This document shows positions 33,914-42,394 of a stretch of DNA of 64,000 nt, in pieces. Each line of letters opens with the position of its first letter. Within the stretch, counting starts at the first letter, position 1. Position numbers and translations under genes: made by a program. The notes below the pieces were generated by a model. It was not told the DNA's origin and did not search any database. It saw nothing but the letters and a program-made list of their open reading frames with translations. Source of the stretch: Bacteroidales bacterium (GTDB lineage: Bacteria > Bacteroidota > Bacteroidia > Bacteroidales > UBA932). The stretch is from NCBI GenBank assembly GCA_017550655.1, contig JAFZOK010000039.1, forward strand, positions 44,186 through 108,185. Direction: 5' to 3'.

Positions 33914-34723
33914 TTACTTCTTGTTGTATTTGGTGAGAATATCTACAAAGTTGATGGATGCGTCCTCCATTGAGTTAACCAGGGAGTCGATCTTTGCAAC
34001 GATAATGTTGTAGAAAATCTGAAGGATAATAGCAACGATCAAACCGGCGATGGTTGTAATCAAAGCCACCTTAATACCACCTGCTACAACGGTTGGAGAA
34101 ATATCACCAGCAGCCTCGATAGCGTCGAATGCGCCAACCATACCAACTACTGTTCCCAAGAATCCCAACATAGGAGCAAGGGCGATAAACAGGGCAATCC
34201 AGGAAAGGCCGCTCTCGAGCTGACCCATCTGTACGCCACCGTAAGCGGTGATGTTCTTCTCAACGCTCTCAAGACCCTCGTCATAGTGGAGAAGACCCTG
34301 ATAGAAAATGGAAGCGACTGGACCACGGGTATCGCGGCAAAGATCCTTTGCCTTCTCAACACCACCCTCCTGAAGAGCAGACTCGATGCCTTCGAGAAGT
34401 TTCTTGTTGTTGGTAGTAGCTCTTGAGAGATAGATAAGTCTCTCGATGGCGATTGCCAGACCCAGGATGAGACAGAGAACAACCCATACCATGAATGCAG
34501 GACCACCCTCGATGAACTTAGTCTTGATCTGCTGATACAGAGGCTTGTCTGACTTCTGGTTGAAAGGATCGACTTCAGCCGGAGCAGCTACTTCCTCAGC
34601 CTGAGGAGCTGGAGCTACCTGCTCAGTTGCATTCTCGTCAGTCTTCTGATCCTGAGCTGTTGCGTTCTGGGCAGTCAATGCCATTAGGCCTGCAACTGCC
34701 AAAAACATGAAAAGTTTTTTCAT
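33914..34723 (-). CDS. exbB: ExbB/TolQ/MotA-family proton channel protein
   Basis: The 269-residue protein has an N-terminal signal sequence (MKKLFMFLAVAGLMALTAQN) and a Pro/Ala/Glu-rich spacer. The MotA/TolQ/ExbB core follows, with a membrane helix near residue 80, LSWIALFIALAPMLGFLGTV and GGIKVALITTIAGLIVAI. The long preceding region is usual for Bacteroidetes ExbB. The ATG at 34723 gives the signal peptide, so the TTG at 34750 is rejected. A weak -7-like TATCTTGC is at about 34803-34810. Confidence 0.92.
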   Translation of the reverse strand: MKKLFMFLAVAGLMALTAQNATAQDQKTDENATEQVAPAPQAEEVAAPAEVDPFNQKSDKPLYQQIKTKFIEGGPAFMVWVVLCLILGLAIAIERLIYLSRATTNNKKLLEGIESALQEGGVEKAKDLCRDTRGPVASIFYQGLLHYDEGLESVEKNITAYGGVQMGQLESGLSWIALFIALAPMLGFLGTVVGMVGAFDAIEAAGDISPTVVAGGIKVALITTIAGLIVAIILQIFYNIIVAKIDSLVNSMEDASINFVDILTKYNKK

Positions 34724-34834
34724 AAATTTTGTTGTGATTAAATTAAACAATGTTTATCAGTTATTATTTGTTTTATCCTATAATGGTGTCCGTAAAACGA
34801 AGTGCAAGATAGCAATTTTTTTTCACATTGGGCA

Positions 34835-35869
34835 TCAAACTCCCGAAATTTCCCCCCTCAATGATTTTTGCATTTCCTTTTTCACCTTTTCCGGGGAAGA
34901 GTACCTTCCGAGCAGCATAAACAGCTTGCAGAGGGTTGCCTCGGTGGTGCCGTCGTAGCCGCTTATCACACCCGCTCCCTTCAGGCCCATTCCGGTTGCG
35001 TAGGCGCACATATCCACTTTGCCGGCGTGGCACTGGGTTACGTTCACGATTACCAGACCCTTGTCCACCCACTTTTTCATCGTTGAAAGAAAAGCTTTTC
35101 CTGTCGGGGCGTTGCCGCTGCCGAAGGTTTCCAGCACCACGGCCCTGCATCCCTTGGTAGAGAGCACGGCGTCTATCGCCTGCGGGGTTATGCCAGGGAA
35201 AATCTTCAGGATGGCAACGTTCGTGTCCATCTTGTCTCTGATTTTCAGCGGTATATCCCATCTTTCCGGATAATGGATCAGGTGGCGGTTGTATTTTATG
35301 TGGATTCCCACGTCTGCCAGAACCGGATAGTTGGCGGAACGGAAGGCGCGGAAATTCTCCGCGTTGTATTTGGTGGTGCGGTTTCCGCGATAAAGCTGGC
35401 TCTCAAAGTAGATGCAGACTTCCGGAACCATCGGGTGACCCTCAGCGTCCTTGGCGGCTGCAATCTCAATCGACGATATGATGTTTTCCTTGCCGTCCGT
35501 GCGGAGCATTCCAACAGGGAGCTGGCTTCCGGTCAGTACAACCGGCTTTGCCAGGTTCTCCAGCATAAAGCTCAGCGCGGAAGCTGTGTAGGACATGGTG
35601 TCCGTGCCGTGAAGTATCACAAAGCCGTCGTACTTGGAGTAGTTCTCCTTTATAATCTTGCAGAGCTTTACCCAGAAATCCGGAGTTATGTCTGACGAGT
35701 CTATCACCGGGTCAAACGAGCAGGTGTCTATCTTATAGCCGAACTTCTTGAGTTCCGGGACCTCGGTCTCTATCTGGCTGATATCCACCGGAACAAGAGT
35801 CATTGTCCTTTCGTCCTGCTTCATACCGATCGTTCCGCCGGTATAGATCATCAAAATTGAACTTTTCAT
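34835..35869 (-). CDS. ansA: Type I L-asparaginase
   Basis: The enzyme hydrolyses L-asparagine to aspartate and ammonia in the cytoplasm. The 344-residue product has YTGGTIGM near the start, with the nucleophilic Thr, and the second catalytic block LHGTDTM, plus ETFGSGNAP. With no signal peptide it belongs to the cytoplasmic type I group. The ATG at 35869 begins MKSSILMIYTGG; an ORF extension further upstream overlaps tatD and is rejected. It starts 1 base after the tatD stop, in a tight tatD-ansA pair. Confidence 0.9.
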   Translation of the reverse strand: MKSSILMIYTGGTIGMKQDERTMTLVPVDISQIETEVPELKKFGYKIDTCSFDPVIDSSDITPDFWVKLCKIIKENYSKYDGFVILHGTDTMSYTASALSFMLENLAKPVVLTGSQLPVGMLRTDGKENIISSIEIAAAKDAEGHPMVPEVCIYFESQLYRGNRTTKYNAENFRAFRSANYPVLADVGIHIKYNRHLIHYPERWDIPLKIRDKMDTNVAILKIFPGITPQAIDAVLSTKGCRAVVLETFGSGNAPTGKAFLSTMKKWVDKGLVIVNVTQCHAGKVDMCAYATGMGLKGAGVISGYDGTTEATLCKLFMLLGRYSSPEKVKKEMQKSLRGEISGV

Positions 35870-35870
35870 A

Positions 35871-36659
35871 TCAATATGTTTTAGACGGAAGGCAGAAAAG
35901 CTCTTCCGCATTCTTTGTTGTCTGCTCTGCAACTTCCTCAATACCAATGCCTTTTACCTCAGCGATCTTGGCGGCTATAAGAGGAATGTAACTGCTCTCG
36001 TTTCTCTGGCCGCGGTGCGGAGCCGGAGTCAGGTAAGGGGAATCCGTCTCCAGCAGGATGTTCTCCAGAGGAATGTCCGCCACCACCTTTGCTATGCCGG
36101 CGTTCTTGAAGGTTACCACGCCCCCTATTCCAACCTTGAATCCCCCCAGCGAGGCAATTCTGCGGTAGGTTTCTATGCTTCCTGTAAAGGCGTGGAAGAC
36201 TCCCCTAATCCTCCCCTTGAAGCCGGAAACCAGATCCAGCATCTCCTGCGTGGCGCTCCTTTCGTGGATAATTACCGGGAGGTTTTCCTTTGCGGCATAT
36301 TCCAGCTGGGTTGCCAGAACCTCCTTCTGCTGTGAGAAGAAATCACGGCTCCAGTAGGCGTCCAGTCCTATTTCCCCTACCGCTATGTATCTGTCCTTAT
36401 GAGCCTTAAGTTCGCCGAGGGCAAAATCCAGCTCATCTTTCCAGTTCTCTCCCACTGATGTAGGATGAAGGCCCATTCCCATAAAGGTATGCTCCCGATA
36501 CTCCTCATACACCTCCATCTGGGCCTTGAAACTGGTAGAGTCTATGCCCGGAAAAATCCAGCGGTCCACACCGCTGGCCAGGACACGTTCCATTACTTGG
36601 GAACGGTCCACGTCAAAAGCCTCGTCGTAAAGATGAGTATGTGTATCTACAAAACGCAT
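35871..36659 (-). CDS. tatD: TatD-family metal-dependent hydrolase
   Basis: The 262-residue TIM-barrel hydrolase has all metal-binding motifs: DTHTHLYDEAFD (HxH) at the start, GEIGLDAYW (Glu), IIHERSA (His), VFHAFTG (His) and ETDSPYLTP (Asp). TatD enzymes act as 3'-5' DNA exonucleases or D-aminoacyl-tRNA/DNA deoxyribonucleases; the exact substrate is open. The ATG at 36659 lies 2 bases after the dprA stop, so dprA, tatD and ansA form a compact operon. Confidence 0.92.
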   Translation of the reverse strand: MRFVDTHTHLYDEAFDVDRSQVMERVLASGVDRWIFPGIDSTSFKAQMEVYEEYREHTFMGMGLHPTSVGENWKDELDFALGELKAHKDRYIAVGEIGLDAYWSRDFFSQQKEVLATQLEYAAKENLPVIIHERSATQEMLDLVSGFKGRIRGVFHAFTGSIETYRRIASLGGFKVGIGGVVTFKNAGIAKVVADIPLENILLETDSPYLTPAPHRGQRNESSYIPLIAAKIAEVKGIGIEEVAEQTTKNAEELFCLPSKTY

Positions 36660-36661
36660 CG

Positions 36662-37765
36662 CTATGCCTTGTACCAAAGTCCGGAAGCGTCCTTGCGGAT
36701 CTGCCCGTCCATTTCCATCTCCAGCAGCACCAGGCTCAATTCCCTGATGTCCATCTTTGCCGTGGCGCAGAGCCAGTCCGCCGTCCGCCCTTTTACAGCT
36801 GATAAAGATAGCAATAATTTCTGCTTGGTCTCCTCGGATGCGGAAAACAGTGAAGGCTGCCGCTTGATGTCCGAGATGTAGCCGTCCGTCCAGCCCATGG
36901 ACTTGATTATAGTGGAAGAGTTCAGGCAGAGCTGGGCCACATTCCTGCTTATCAGATAATTGCAACCATAGGAATTTGCATCCCACATACGCCCGGGAAC
37001 GGCAAAGATGTCCTTGTTGTAGGAAGATGCGTACTCCACCGTGCTCATGCTTCCGCCGCTGATCCGGCTTTCCCCCACCAGCAGAGCGTTGCAGATTCCG
37101 GCAATGATCCTGTTCCTTTGCAGAAAGTTCCGCCTTAAAGGCTTGGTTCCTCTGGGATATTCCGTAACAACACCGCCCTGGCTCAGCATACGGACAGCCA
37201 TTTCCCTGTGGGCGGAAGGGTAAATCCAGTCTATGCCGCAAGGAAGTACGGCAATGGTTTCCAGTCCGGCCTCCAGTGCGGCCTTGTGGGCGCATCCGTC
37301 TATGCCAAGGGCCAGGCCGCTCACTATCTGCACTCCGGAACAGGACTGGGCGATATCCGCAACAATCCTTTCCACGCATTCCGCTCCGTACGGAGAAGCC
37401 ACACGTGTCCCCACAATGCTCATTATGCGGCTCCCGAAAGAGGCGCTCCCCCTGTAATAAAGAAGGAACGGCGGATCCGGGCACTCCTTCAATATCGAAG
37501 GATAATCATCGCTGAGTACAGATATCAGCTTTACTCCCTTGGATCTCATCCAGAGGGCTTCCTGCCGCCCCCATTCCATCATCTCTCGGGAGAAGAGCAT
37601 CTCCCCCACACCTTCCACCTTAAGCAATCCGTCCACATAAGAAGAACCCTCCTTCAACAGTCTCTCGAGACTTCCCGCCTCCTTCAGGACCAGACATCCT
37701 TTTGCCGGATGATTCACCAGCACGCGGCTCATAGCGCACAGCAGAGCCTCAACCTCAATCTCCAT
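36662..37765 (-). CDS. dprA: DNA processing protein DprA
   Basis: DprA protects incoming single-stranded DNA and loads RecA during natural transformation. The 367-residue protein has the Rossmann-like fold with GTRVASPYGAECVERIVADIA and SGLALGIDGCAHKAALEAG, plus TKPLRRNFLQRNRIIAG and SMSTVEYA. A C-terminal winged-helix region (ADWLCATAKMDIRELSLVL) follows. The ATG at 37765 is preferred over an upstream TTG at 37798, which falls in the terminator hairpin. DprA is widespread, so its presence alone does not prove competence. Confidence 0.93.
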   Translation of the reverse strand: MEIEVEALLCAMSRVLVNHPAKGCLVLKEAGSLERLLKEGSSYVDGLLKVEGVGEMLFSREMMEWGRQEALWMRSKGVKLISVLSDDYPSILKECPDPPFLLYYRGSASFGSRIMSIVGTRVASPYGAECVERIVADIAQSCSGVQIVSGLALGIDGCAHKAALEAGLETIAVLPCGIDWIYPSAHREMAVRMLSQGGVVTEYPRGTKPLRRNFLQRNRIIAGICNALLVGESRISGGSMSTVEYASSYNKDIFAVPGRMWDANSYGCNYLISRNVAQLCLNSSTIIKSMGWTDGYISDIKRQPSLFSASEETKQKLLLSLSAVKGRTADWLCATAKMDIRELSLVLLEMEMDGQIRKDASGLWYKA

Positions 37766-37788
37766 ACAATGAAATATTTGCAATAAAA

Positions 37789-37817
37789 ACGGCGGCAAGA
37801 TATGAATCTGCCGCCGT
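37789..37817 (-). terminator. Terminator after queA
   Basis: A 9-base-pair stem ACGGCGGCA/TGCCGCCGT (37789-37797 with 37809-37817) is followed on the minus strand by TTTTTATTG. It separates queA from the dprA operon. Confidence 0.8.
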
Positions 37818-37867
37818 CGGGGAATGCCAAACGGTACAATTGACCCGTTTGCTTAAGGTTGGGCGAA

Positions 37868-38932
37868 TTACACGATCAGCATAGCGTCTCCGTATATGCC
37901 GAAACGGTACATCGCCGAGGCGTCCTTTGCGTGCATTGCCTGCTTGTAGGCCGCCATAACCTTCTCGTAGCCGCCGAATGCCGCCTGGCACATAAGCATT
38001 GTGCTGAGCGGATAGTGGAAGTTGGTTACAAGCGCGTCCACAATCTTGAAGTCATAAGGAGGGAAGATGAACTTGTTGGTCCATCCGTCAATCGGTTTTA
38101 CCCTGTGGGTAGTGGTAACAGGAGTCTCCAAAGCCCTTGCTACAGTAACTCCAATGGCGAAAACCTTGTGTCCGTCTGCCTTGGCCTTGTTGATCTTCTC
38201 TGCACTTTCCTCGGAGATTATGATTCTCTCGCTTCCCATCTTGTGCTTGGAAAGGTCCTCTACATCCACGCCGCCAAAGTTGCTCAGGCCAACGTGGGAG
38301 GTTATGAATGTGCAGTCCACACCCTTGATTTCCATACGGGTGAAAAGCTCCCTTGAGAAATGAAGGCCTGCTGCCGGAGTTGCAATGGCACCCTCGTGGC
38401 GAGCAAAGATGGTATTGAAATTCACCTGGTCATCCTCATTCGGATGAGGGCGGATTTCCTTTGGAACAGGAAGTTCTCCAACGCTGAAAAGCGTCTGGCG
38501 GAAGTCCTCGTAACTGCCGTCGAACAGGAAACGGAGGGTTCTGCCCCTGGAAGTTGTGTTGTCTATAACCTCTGCAACCAGAGAATCATTCTCGCCGAAA
38601 TAAAGCTTGTTGCCGATCCTGATCTTGCGGGCGGGATCAACCAGCACATCCCATAGCCTCTGTTCGCGGTTTAGCTCCCTGAGCAGGGAAACCTCTATCT
38701 CGGCTCCGGTCTTCTCCTTGTTGCCCTGAAGGCGTGCCGGAAAGACTTTGGTGTCGTTGAGAACGAAAATATCCCCCTCGCGGGCATAATCCAGGATATT
38801 CTTGAAGATTTTGTTTTCTATTTTGCCGCTCTGGCGACGCATCACCATCAGCTTGCAGTCATCCCTGAAACGGGTAGGTTCCTTTGCGATCAAATCTGCG
38901 CGGAACGGGAATTTGAATTGTGATAATTTCAT
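37868..38932 (-). CDS. queA: S-adenosylmethionine:tRNA ribosyltransferase-isomerase (QueA)
   Basis: QueA forms epoxyqueuosine on tRNA in the queuosine pathway. The 354-residue product has LSQFKFPF at the start, RDDCKLMV, DYAREGDIFVLNDTKVFPARL, RHEGAIATPAAGLHFS and THVGLSNFGGVDVEDL, all family signatures. An ATG seven codons upstream (38953) is possible, but MKLSQFKFPF is the standard start. No preQ1-like riboswitch was seen in the 68-base gap upstream. truB precedes it on the same strand. Confidence 0.94.
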   Translation of the reverse strand: MKLSQFKFPFRADLIAKEPTRFRDDCKLMVMRRQSGKIENKIFKNILDYAREGDIFVLNDTKVFPARLQGNKEKTGAEIEVSLLRELNREQRLWDVLVDPARKIRIGNKLYFGENDSLVAEVIDNTTSRGRTLRFLFDGSYEDFRQTLFSVGELPVPKEIRPHPNEDDQVNFNTIFARHEGAIATPAAGLHFSRELFTRMEIKGVDCTFITSHVGLSNFGGVDVEDLSKHKMGSERIIISEESAEKINKAKADGHKVFAIGVTVARALETPVTTTHRVKPIDGWTNKFIFPPYDFKIVDALVTNFHYPLSTMLMCQAAFGGYEKVMAAYKQAMHAKDASAMYRFGIYGDAMLIV

Positions 38933-39000
38933 AAAAACTCTGTTTTCGCCCATACACGATAGGCAAAATATTATACGGAGGAAAACGAAAAAGGTTACAA

Positions 39001-39882
39001 TTATCCGAAATATTCTTTGATATCAAGGGCGTCTTCCACCCTGAATCCCCCTGAGGCTGAGCGCCTAAGGGCAGACATAAAGGCTCCGCTGGAAAGCATT
39101 GCCCCGAAATCCCTGGCCATGGAGCGGATGTAGGTTCCCTTGCTGCACTCGATCCTTAGAGTGGCGGCGGGAAGGCTGCGTATCTGGTCCGGCGTAAGTA
39201 GAGAATTCTCCGTATAGCGGATTACTGGATTGTTTTCCTCGGAAGCGATCCTCTTCTTCACAACAAAGGTGTTGTGGGATGCATCCGTGCCGTAGGATGG
39301 CCTTTCCAGGGTTTGGACAAGCGGATTGTCCTTCCCCAAAAGTTCACAGGCATAGATTTTTACGGCGGCGGGCTTGAGCTCAGATTCCTCCCCGTTCCTT
39401 GCCAGATAGTAGCTCCTTGTGCCGTTAACGTATTTTGCGGAATAGGCCGGAGGCATCTGCTCTGTCTGGGAAGTGAAACTTTGGGCAGCCCTTCTCATAT
39501 CTTCCTCAGCGATGTGGGAGGTGGGATACAGGGCATCAATCGGATGCTCCCTGTCGAAAGAAGGGGTTGTGGCGCCAAGGGTGAACTCCGCGATGTATTC
39601 CTTGCGTTCCGCCTGAAGCGCCTCGCTGAGTTTGCAGGCCTTGCCTACGCAGATTATCAGAAGCCCTGTAGCCAGAGGATCCAGGGTTCCCGCGTGCCCA
39701 ATCTTTACGTTCTTGGTGTTGAAGCGGTTGCGGAGAACATACTTTATCTTGCGGACAACGTCTGAACTTGTCCACCTGTAGGGTTTGTCAACCGGAAAGA
39801 TTATGCCCTCGGGATATGCAGACATGTCCTTTTCCAGGCCGACAGGATTGCGTCTGTCTATGACTAGCGGGTTTAATGGCAT
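39001..39882 (-). CDS. truB: tRNA pseudouridine-55 synthase
   Basis: TruB makes pseudouridine 55 in tRNA. The 293-residue product has the catalytic motif HAGTLDPLATGLL (Asp68) and KPYRWTSSD, MPPAYSAKYVNG, and CSKGTYIRSMARDFG near the PUA-like end. The N-terminal MPLNPLVIDRRNPVGLEKD extension is typical of Bacteroidetes TruB. The start overlaps the rpiB stop by 10 bases. Confidence 0.94.
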   Translation of the reverse strand: MPLNPLVIDRRNPVGLEKDMSAYPEGIIFPVDKPYRWTSSDVVRKIKYVLRNRFNTKNVKIGHAGTLDPLATGLLIICVGKACKLSEALQAERKEYIAEFTLGATTPSFDREHPIDALYPTSHIAEEDMRRAAQSFTSQTEQMPPAYSAKYVNGTRSYYLARNGEESELKPAAVKIYACELLGKDNPLVQTLERPSYGTDASHNTFVVKKRIASEENNPVIRYTENSLLTPDQIRSLPAATLRIECSKGTYIRSMARDFGAMLSSGAFMSALRRSASGGFRVEDALDIKEYFG

Positions 39883-40313
39883 ACGGGAATCTTCTCAATC
39901 CTGCGCTGATGGCGGCCGCCTTCGAATTCGGCTTCCATATAGGCCTTTACGATATCCCTTGCAAGTTCTTCGGAAATGAATCTTGCAGGAAGGGACAGGA
40001 TGTTGGCGTTGTTGTGCTGCTTTGCCAGAGCCCCGAGTTCAGGAGTCCAGCACAGAGCGGCCCTGATTCCCTGGTGCTTGTTTACGGTCATGGATATGCC
40101 GTTGCCGCTTCCGCAGATTGCGATGCCAAACTCCACCTCGCCCTTCTCAACTGCCTCGGCCAGAGGATGGGCGGTATCCGGGTAGTCTACGCTCTCCGAT
40201 GAGTAGGCCCCAAAGTCCTTGATGGTATGGCCCTTATCGCTGAGGATACTCTTCAGGTATTCCTTCATCTGGAATCCGGCGTGGTCGGATGCCATTCCTA
40301 TGATCTTTCCCAT
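39873..40313 (-). CDS. rpiB: Ribose-5-phosphate isomerase B
   Basis: RpiB interconverts ribose-5-phosphate and ribulose-5-phosphate. The 146-residue product has GMASDHAGF, the active-site Cys segment IAICGSGNGISMTVNKHQGIR, and NANILSLPARF. The ATG at 40313 gives MGKIIGMASDH; a TTG 20 codons upstream overlaps the S41 gene and is rejected. It overlaps truB by 10 bases and follows the S41 protease gene by 10 bases. Confidence 0.93.
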   Translation of the reverse strand: MGKIIGMASDHAGFQMKEYLKSILSDKGHTIKDFGAYSSESVDYPDTAHPLAEAVEKGEVEFGIAICGSGNGISMTVNKHQGIRAALCWTPELGALAKQHNNANILSLPARFISEELARDIVKAYMEAEFEGGRHQRRIEKIPVCH

Positions 40314-40323
40314 AACTGTGTTT

Positions 40324-41907
40324 TTATGATGTTTTCTGGTTTTCCGAATCCAGTTCCTTAACTTTTTCAACAAGGTTGTCTATTTTCAAAATGTAATGGT
40401 AGAAGGCTTCTTCCTTGAGTGCGGAGTAACGGCCTATCAGTCCCTTGAGCTGCTCCATAATGATATCTCCGCTCTCTTCCCATTCCCCGGCGTTAGGCCT
40501 TACGCCCTCGGATATCGCATAGAGGCGGAACTGGGAAGCAAGGGCTTCTCTTGTAAACAAAGCCTCGAGATCCGTGTAATTGTCTATTCCGGAGAGGGCT
40601 GCGCGGTTGCGGTCTGCAAACTGGGAACTGAATTTCATCAGCAGGCTCTTTCTGTTGACCTTGACAAGATAATCCGTAACCCCTACCGTATCCATAGGAA
40701 CAAAGACATCCGGAACAATTCCTCCGCCGCCTACCTTTATGCTGTCCGCATTCTGCATCTCGCCCCTCTGGTAACGCTCAAGGATGTCATAGCGGTAATC
40801 CTCCGTATAAGGCTTCTGGATGCACCTTCCGGAAGGAGTGTAGAAGCGGGCCACGGTCAGGCGGATTCCGCTGCTGTCTGAGAAGTAAACCGGCTCCTGC
40901 ACCAGTCCCTTGCCGAATGAACGGCGGCCGATTATGGTTCCGCGATGGTTATCCTGGATGGCTCCGGCAACTATCTCGCTGGAAGACGCGCTGTTCTCGT
41001 TAATTGCCACATAAAGTTTAAGATCCTTGAAATGGCCTGATCCCGTCGCGATGAAATCCTCCCTCTTTCTCATCCTGCCTTCCATATAGACCACCATGTC
41101 TCCCTTATTAAGGAACTCGTTTGCAAGGGCGTAAGCCTGTTCCAGATATCCGCCCGGATTGTCCCTAAGGTCCAATACAAGAGAGGTCATTCCCTCGGCG
41201 CTTAACCTGGCGGCTGCAACCATAAACTCCTTGTACGTTGTAAGGGCGAAGGTGGAAATCTTTATGTATCCGAGAGTTGGAGTGAGCATTACTGCAACAT
41301 CTATACTGTGAACCGGAATAATCGCCCTTGTTATGCTGAAGTCCAGAAGGTCCTTCTCGCCGCTTCTCTTAACGCCCACGTTAACCTTTGTGTTTATAGG
41401 CCCGCGGAGCATTTTCATCATTGAATCCTGAGAGAACTTGACTCCCGCAACGTTTCTTCCGTCTATGGTGACTATACGGTCTCCGCTCCTGATTCCGATC
41501 CTCTCGCTCGGGCCGTTCGGAACCACGTTGATAACCACGAGGGTATCTTCAGGAACATTGAACTCTATGCCCACTCCACTGAAGTTTCCGGACAGGGACT
41601 CGTCCGCTGCCTGGAGGTCCTTTGGAGGAAGGTAAACGGAATGAGGATCAAGGCTCTCGAGAATATGCGGAAGAGACTTTTCCATTATGTCCCCGTTGCT
41701 TACGGTATCCACATAGTTTTTCTCTATCTGGTCCAGAACCAGAAGAAGCTTGGACCATTTGCGGTTTTCCGCCAGTTCGTAATTGATTCTCGGATTCTGG
41801 GAATGCCTTAACCTCCAGAGCTTTCCCAAATAGAAGGAAAGCCCTATGACCACAATGAAAATCCACAGCCAGGGATTGTCCAGGAATTCTTTAAGTTTCT
41901 TCAGCAT
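40324..41907 (-). CDS. S41-family C-terminal processing protease
   Basis: The 527-residue protein has an N-terminal membrane anchor (about residues 13-28), a PDZ domain (GVGIEFNVPEDTLVVINVV, SGDRIVTIDG), and an S41 protease core: DLRDNPGGYLEQAYALANEF, the catalytic Ser in ENSASSSEIV and the catalytic Lys in RRSFGKGLVQ. A C-terminal helical domain of about 130 residues follows. The protease should act in the periplasm on protein C-termini; substrates are unknown. The preceding dCMP deaminase gene ends 3 bases upstream. Confidence 0.92.
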   Translation of the reverse strand: MLKKLKEFLDNPWLWIFIVVIGLSFYLGKLWRLRHSQNPRINYELAENRKWSKLLLVLDQIEKNYVDTVSNGDIMEKSLPHILESLDPHSVYLPPKDLQAADESLSGNFSGVGIEFNVPEDTLVVINVVPNGPSERIGIRSGDRIVTIDGRNVAGVKFSQDSMMKMLRGPINTKVNVGVKRSGEKDLLDFSITRAIIPVHSIDVAVMLTPTLGYIKISTFALTTYKEFMVAAARLSAEGMTSLVLDLRDNPGGYLEQAYALANEFLNKGDMVVYMEGRMRKREDFIATGSGHFKDLKLYVAINENSASSSEIVAGAIQDNHRGTIIGRRSFGKGLVQEPVYFSDSSGIRLTVARFYTPSGRCIQKPYTEDYRYDILERYQRGEMQNADSIKVGGGGIVPDVFVPMDTVGVTDYLVKVNRKSLLMKFSSQFADRNRAALSGIDNYTDLEALFTREALASQFRLYAISEGVRPNAGEWEESGDIIMEQLKGLIGRYSALKEEAFYHYILKIDNLVEKVKELDSENQKTS

Positions 41908-41910
41908 CTT

Positions 41911-42375
41911 CTACTTTGATTCGGAAGCCTGTCGTTCGGCTTCAAGTTCCTTAATCTTTTCGGAGTCCAGCTGCTCTACAGTGATACCGGCCCTCTGAAG
42001 AAGCTTTATGCCGTCGTCAAGACGGTAGGCATCGCGATATACCACTCTTCTTATTCCGCTCTGTATTATCAGTTTGGCGCATTCCATGCAAGGAGAGGCC
42101 GTGATGTAGAGAGTGGCTCCCTCGGAGGAGTTGTTGCTCTTTGCCACCTTGGTGATGGCGTTGGCCTCGGCGTGGAGGACGTATGGCTTGGTAACTCCGT
42201 TCTCGTCCTCGCACACGTTCTCGAATCCCGACGGCGTACCGTTGTATCCGTCTGAGATTATCATCCTGTCCTTGACCAGCAAAGCCCCTACCTGAAGCCT
42301 CTTGCTGTATGAGTTCTTTGCCCAGATGCCTGCCATCTGCAGGTAGCTGAGGTCAAATTGCAGCTGTTTGTCCAT
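41911..42375 (-). CDS. dCMP deaminase family protein (ComEB-like)
   Basis: The 154-residue zinc deaminase has the metal-binding motifs HAEANAI and PCMECAKLI, with an SDGYNGTPSG segment that binds the nucleotide. It would convert dCMP to dUMP for thymidylate synthesis. The ATG at 42375 gives MDKQLQFDLSYLQ; the longer ORF upstream overlaps the acyl-CoA ligase gene and is rejected. Spacing to the S41 gene is 3 bases. Confidence 0.9.
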   Translation of the reverse strand: MDKQLQFDLSYLQMAGIWAKNSYSKRLQVGALLVKDRMIISDGYNGTPSGFENVCEDENGVTKPYVLHAEANAITKVAKSNNSSEGATLYITASPCMECAKLIIQSGIRRVVYRDAYRLDDGIKLLQRAGITVEQLDSEKIKELEAERQASESK

Positions 42376-42394
42376 ATAATGCTGTCCCTTTTTT

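Noticed and set aside
37766-37798. Upstream TTG start for dprA
   Set aside because: It lies inside the queA terminator hairpin, and the ATG at 37765 fits the usual N-terminus.
38933-39000. preQ1 riboswitch before queA
   Set aside because: The 68-base gap lacks the C-rich and A-rich elements of known preQ1 aptamers.
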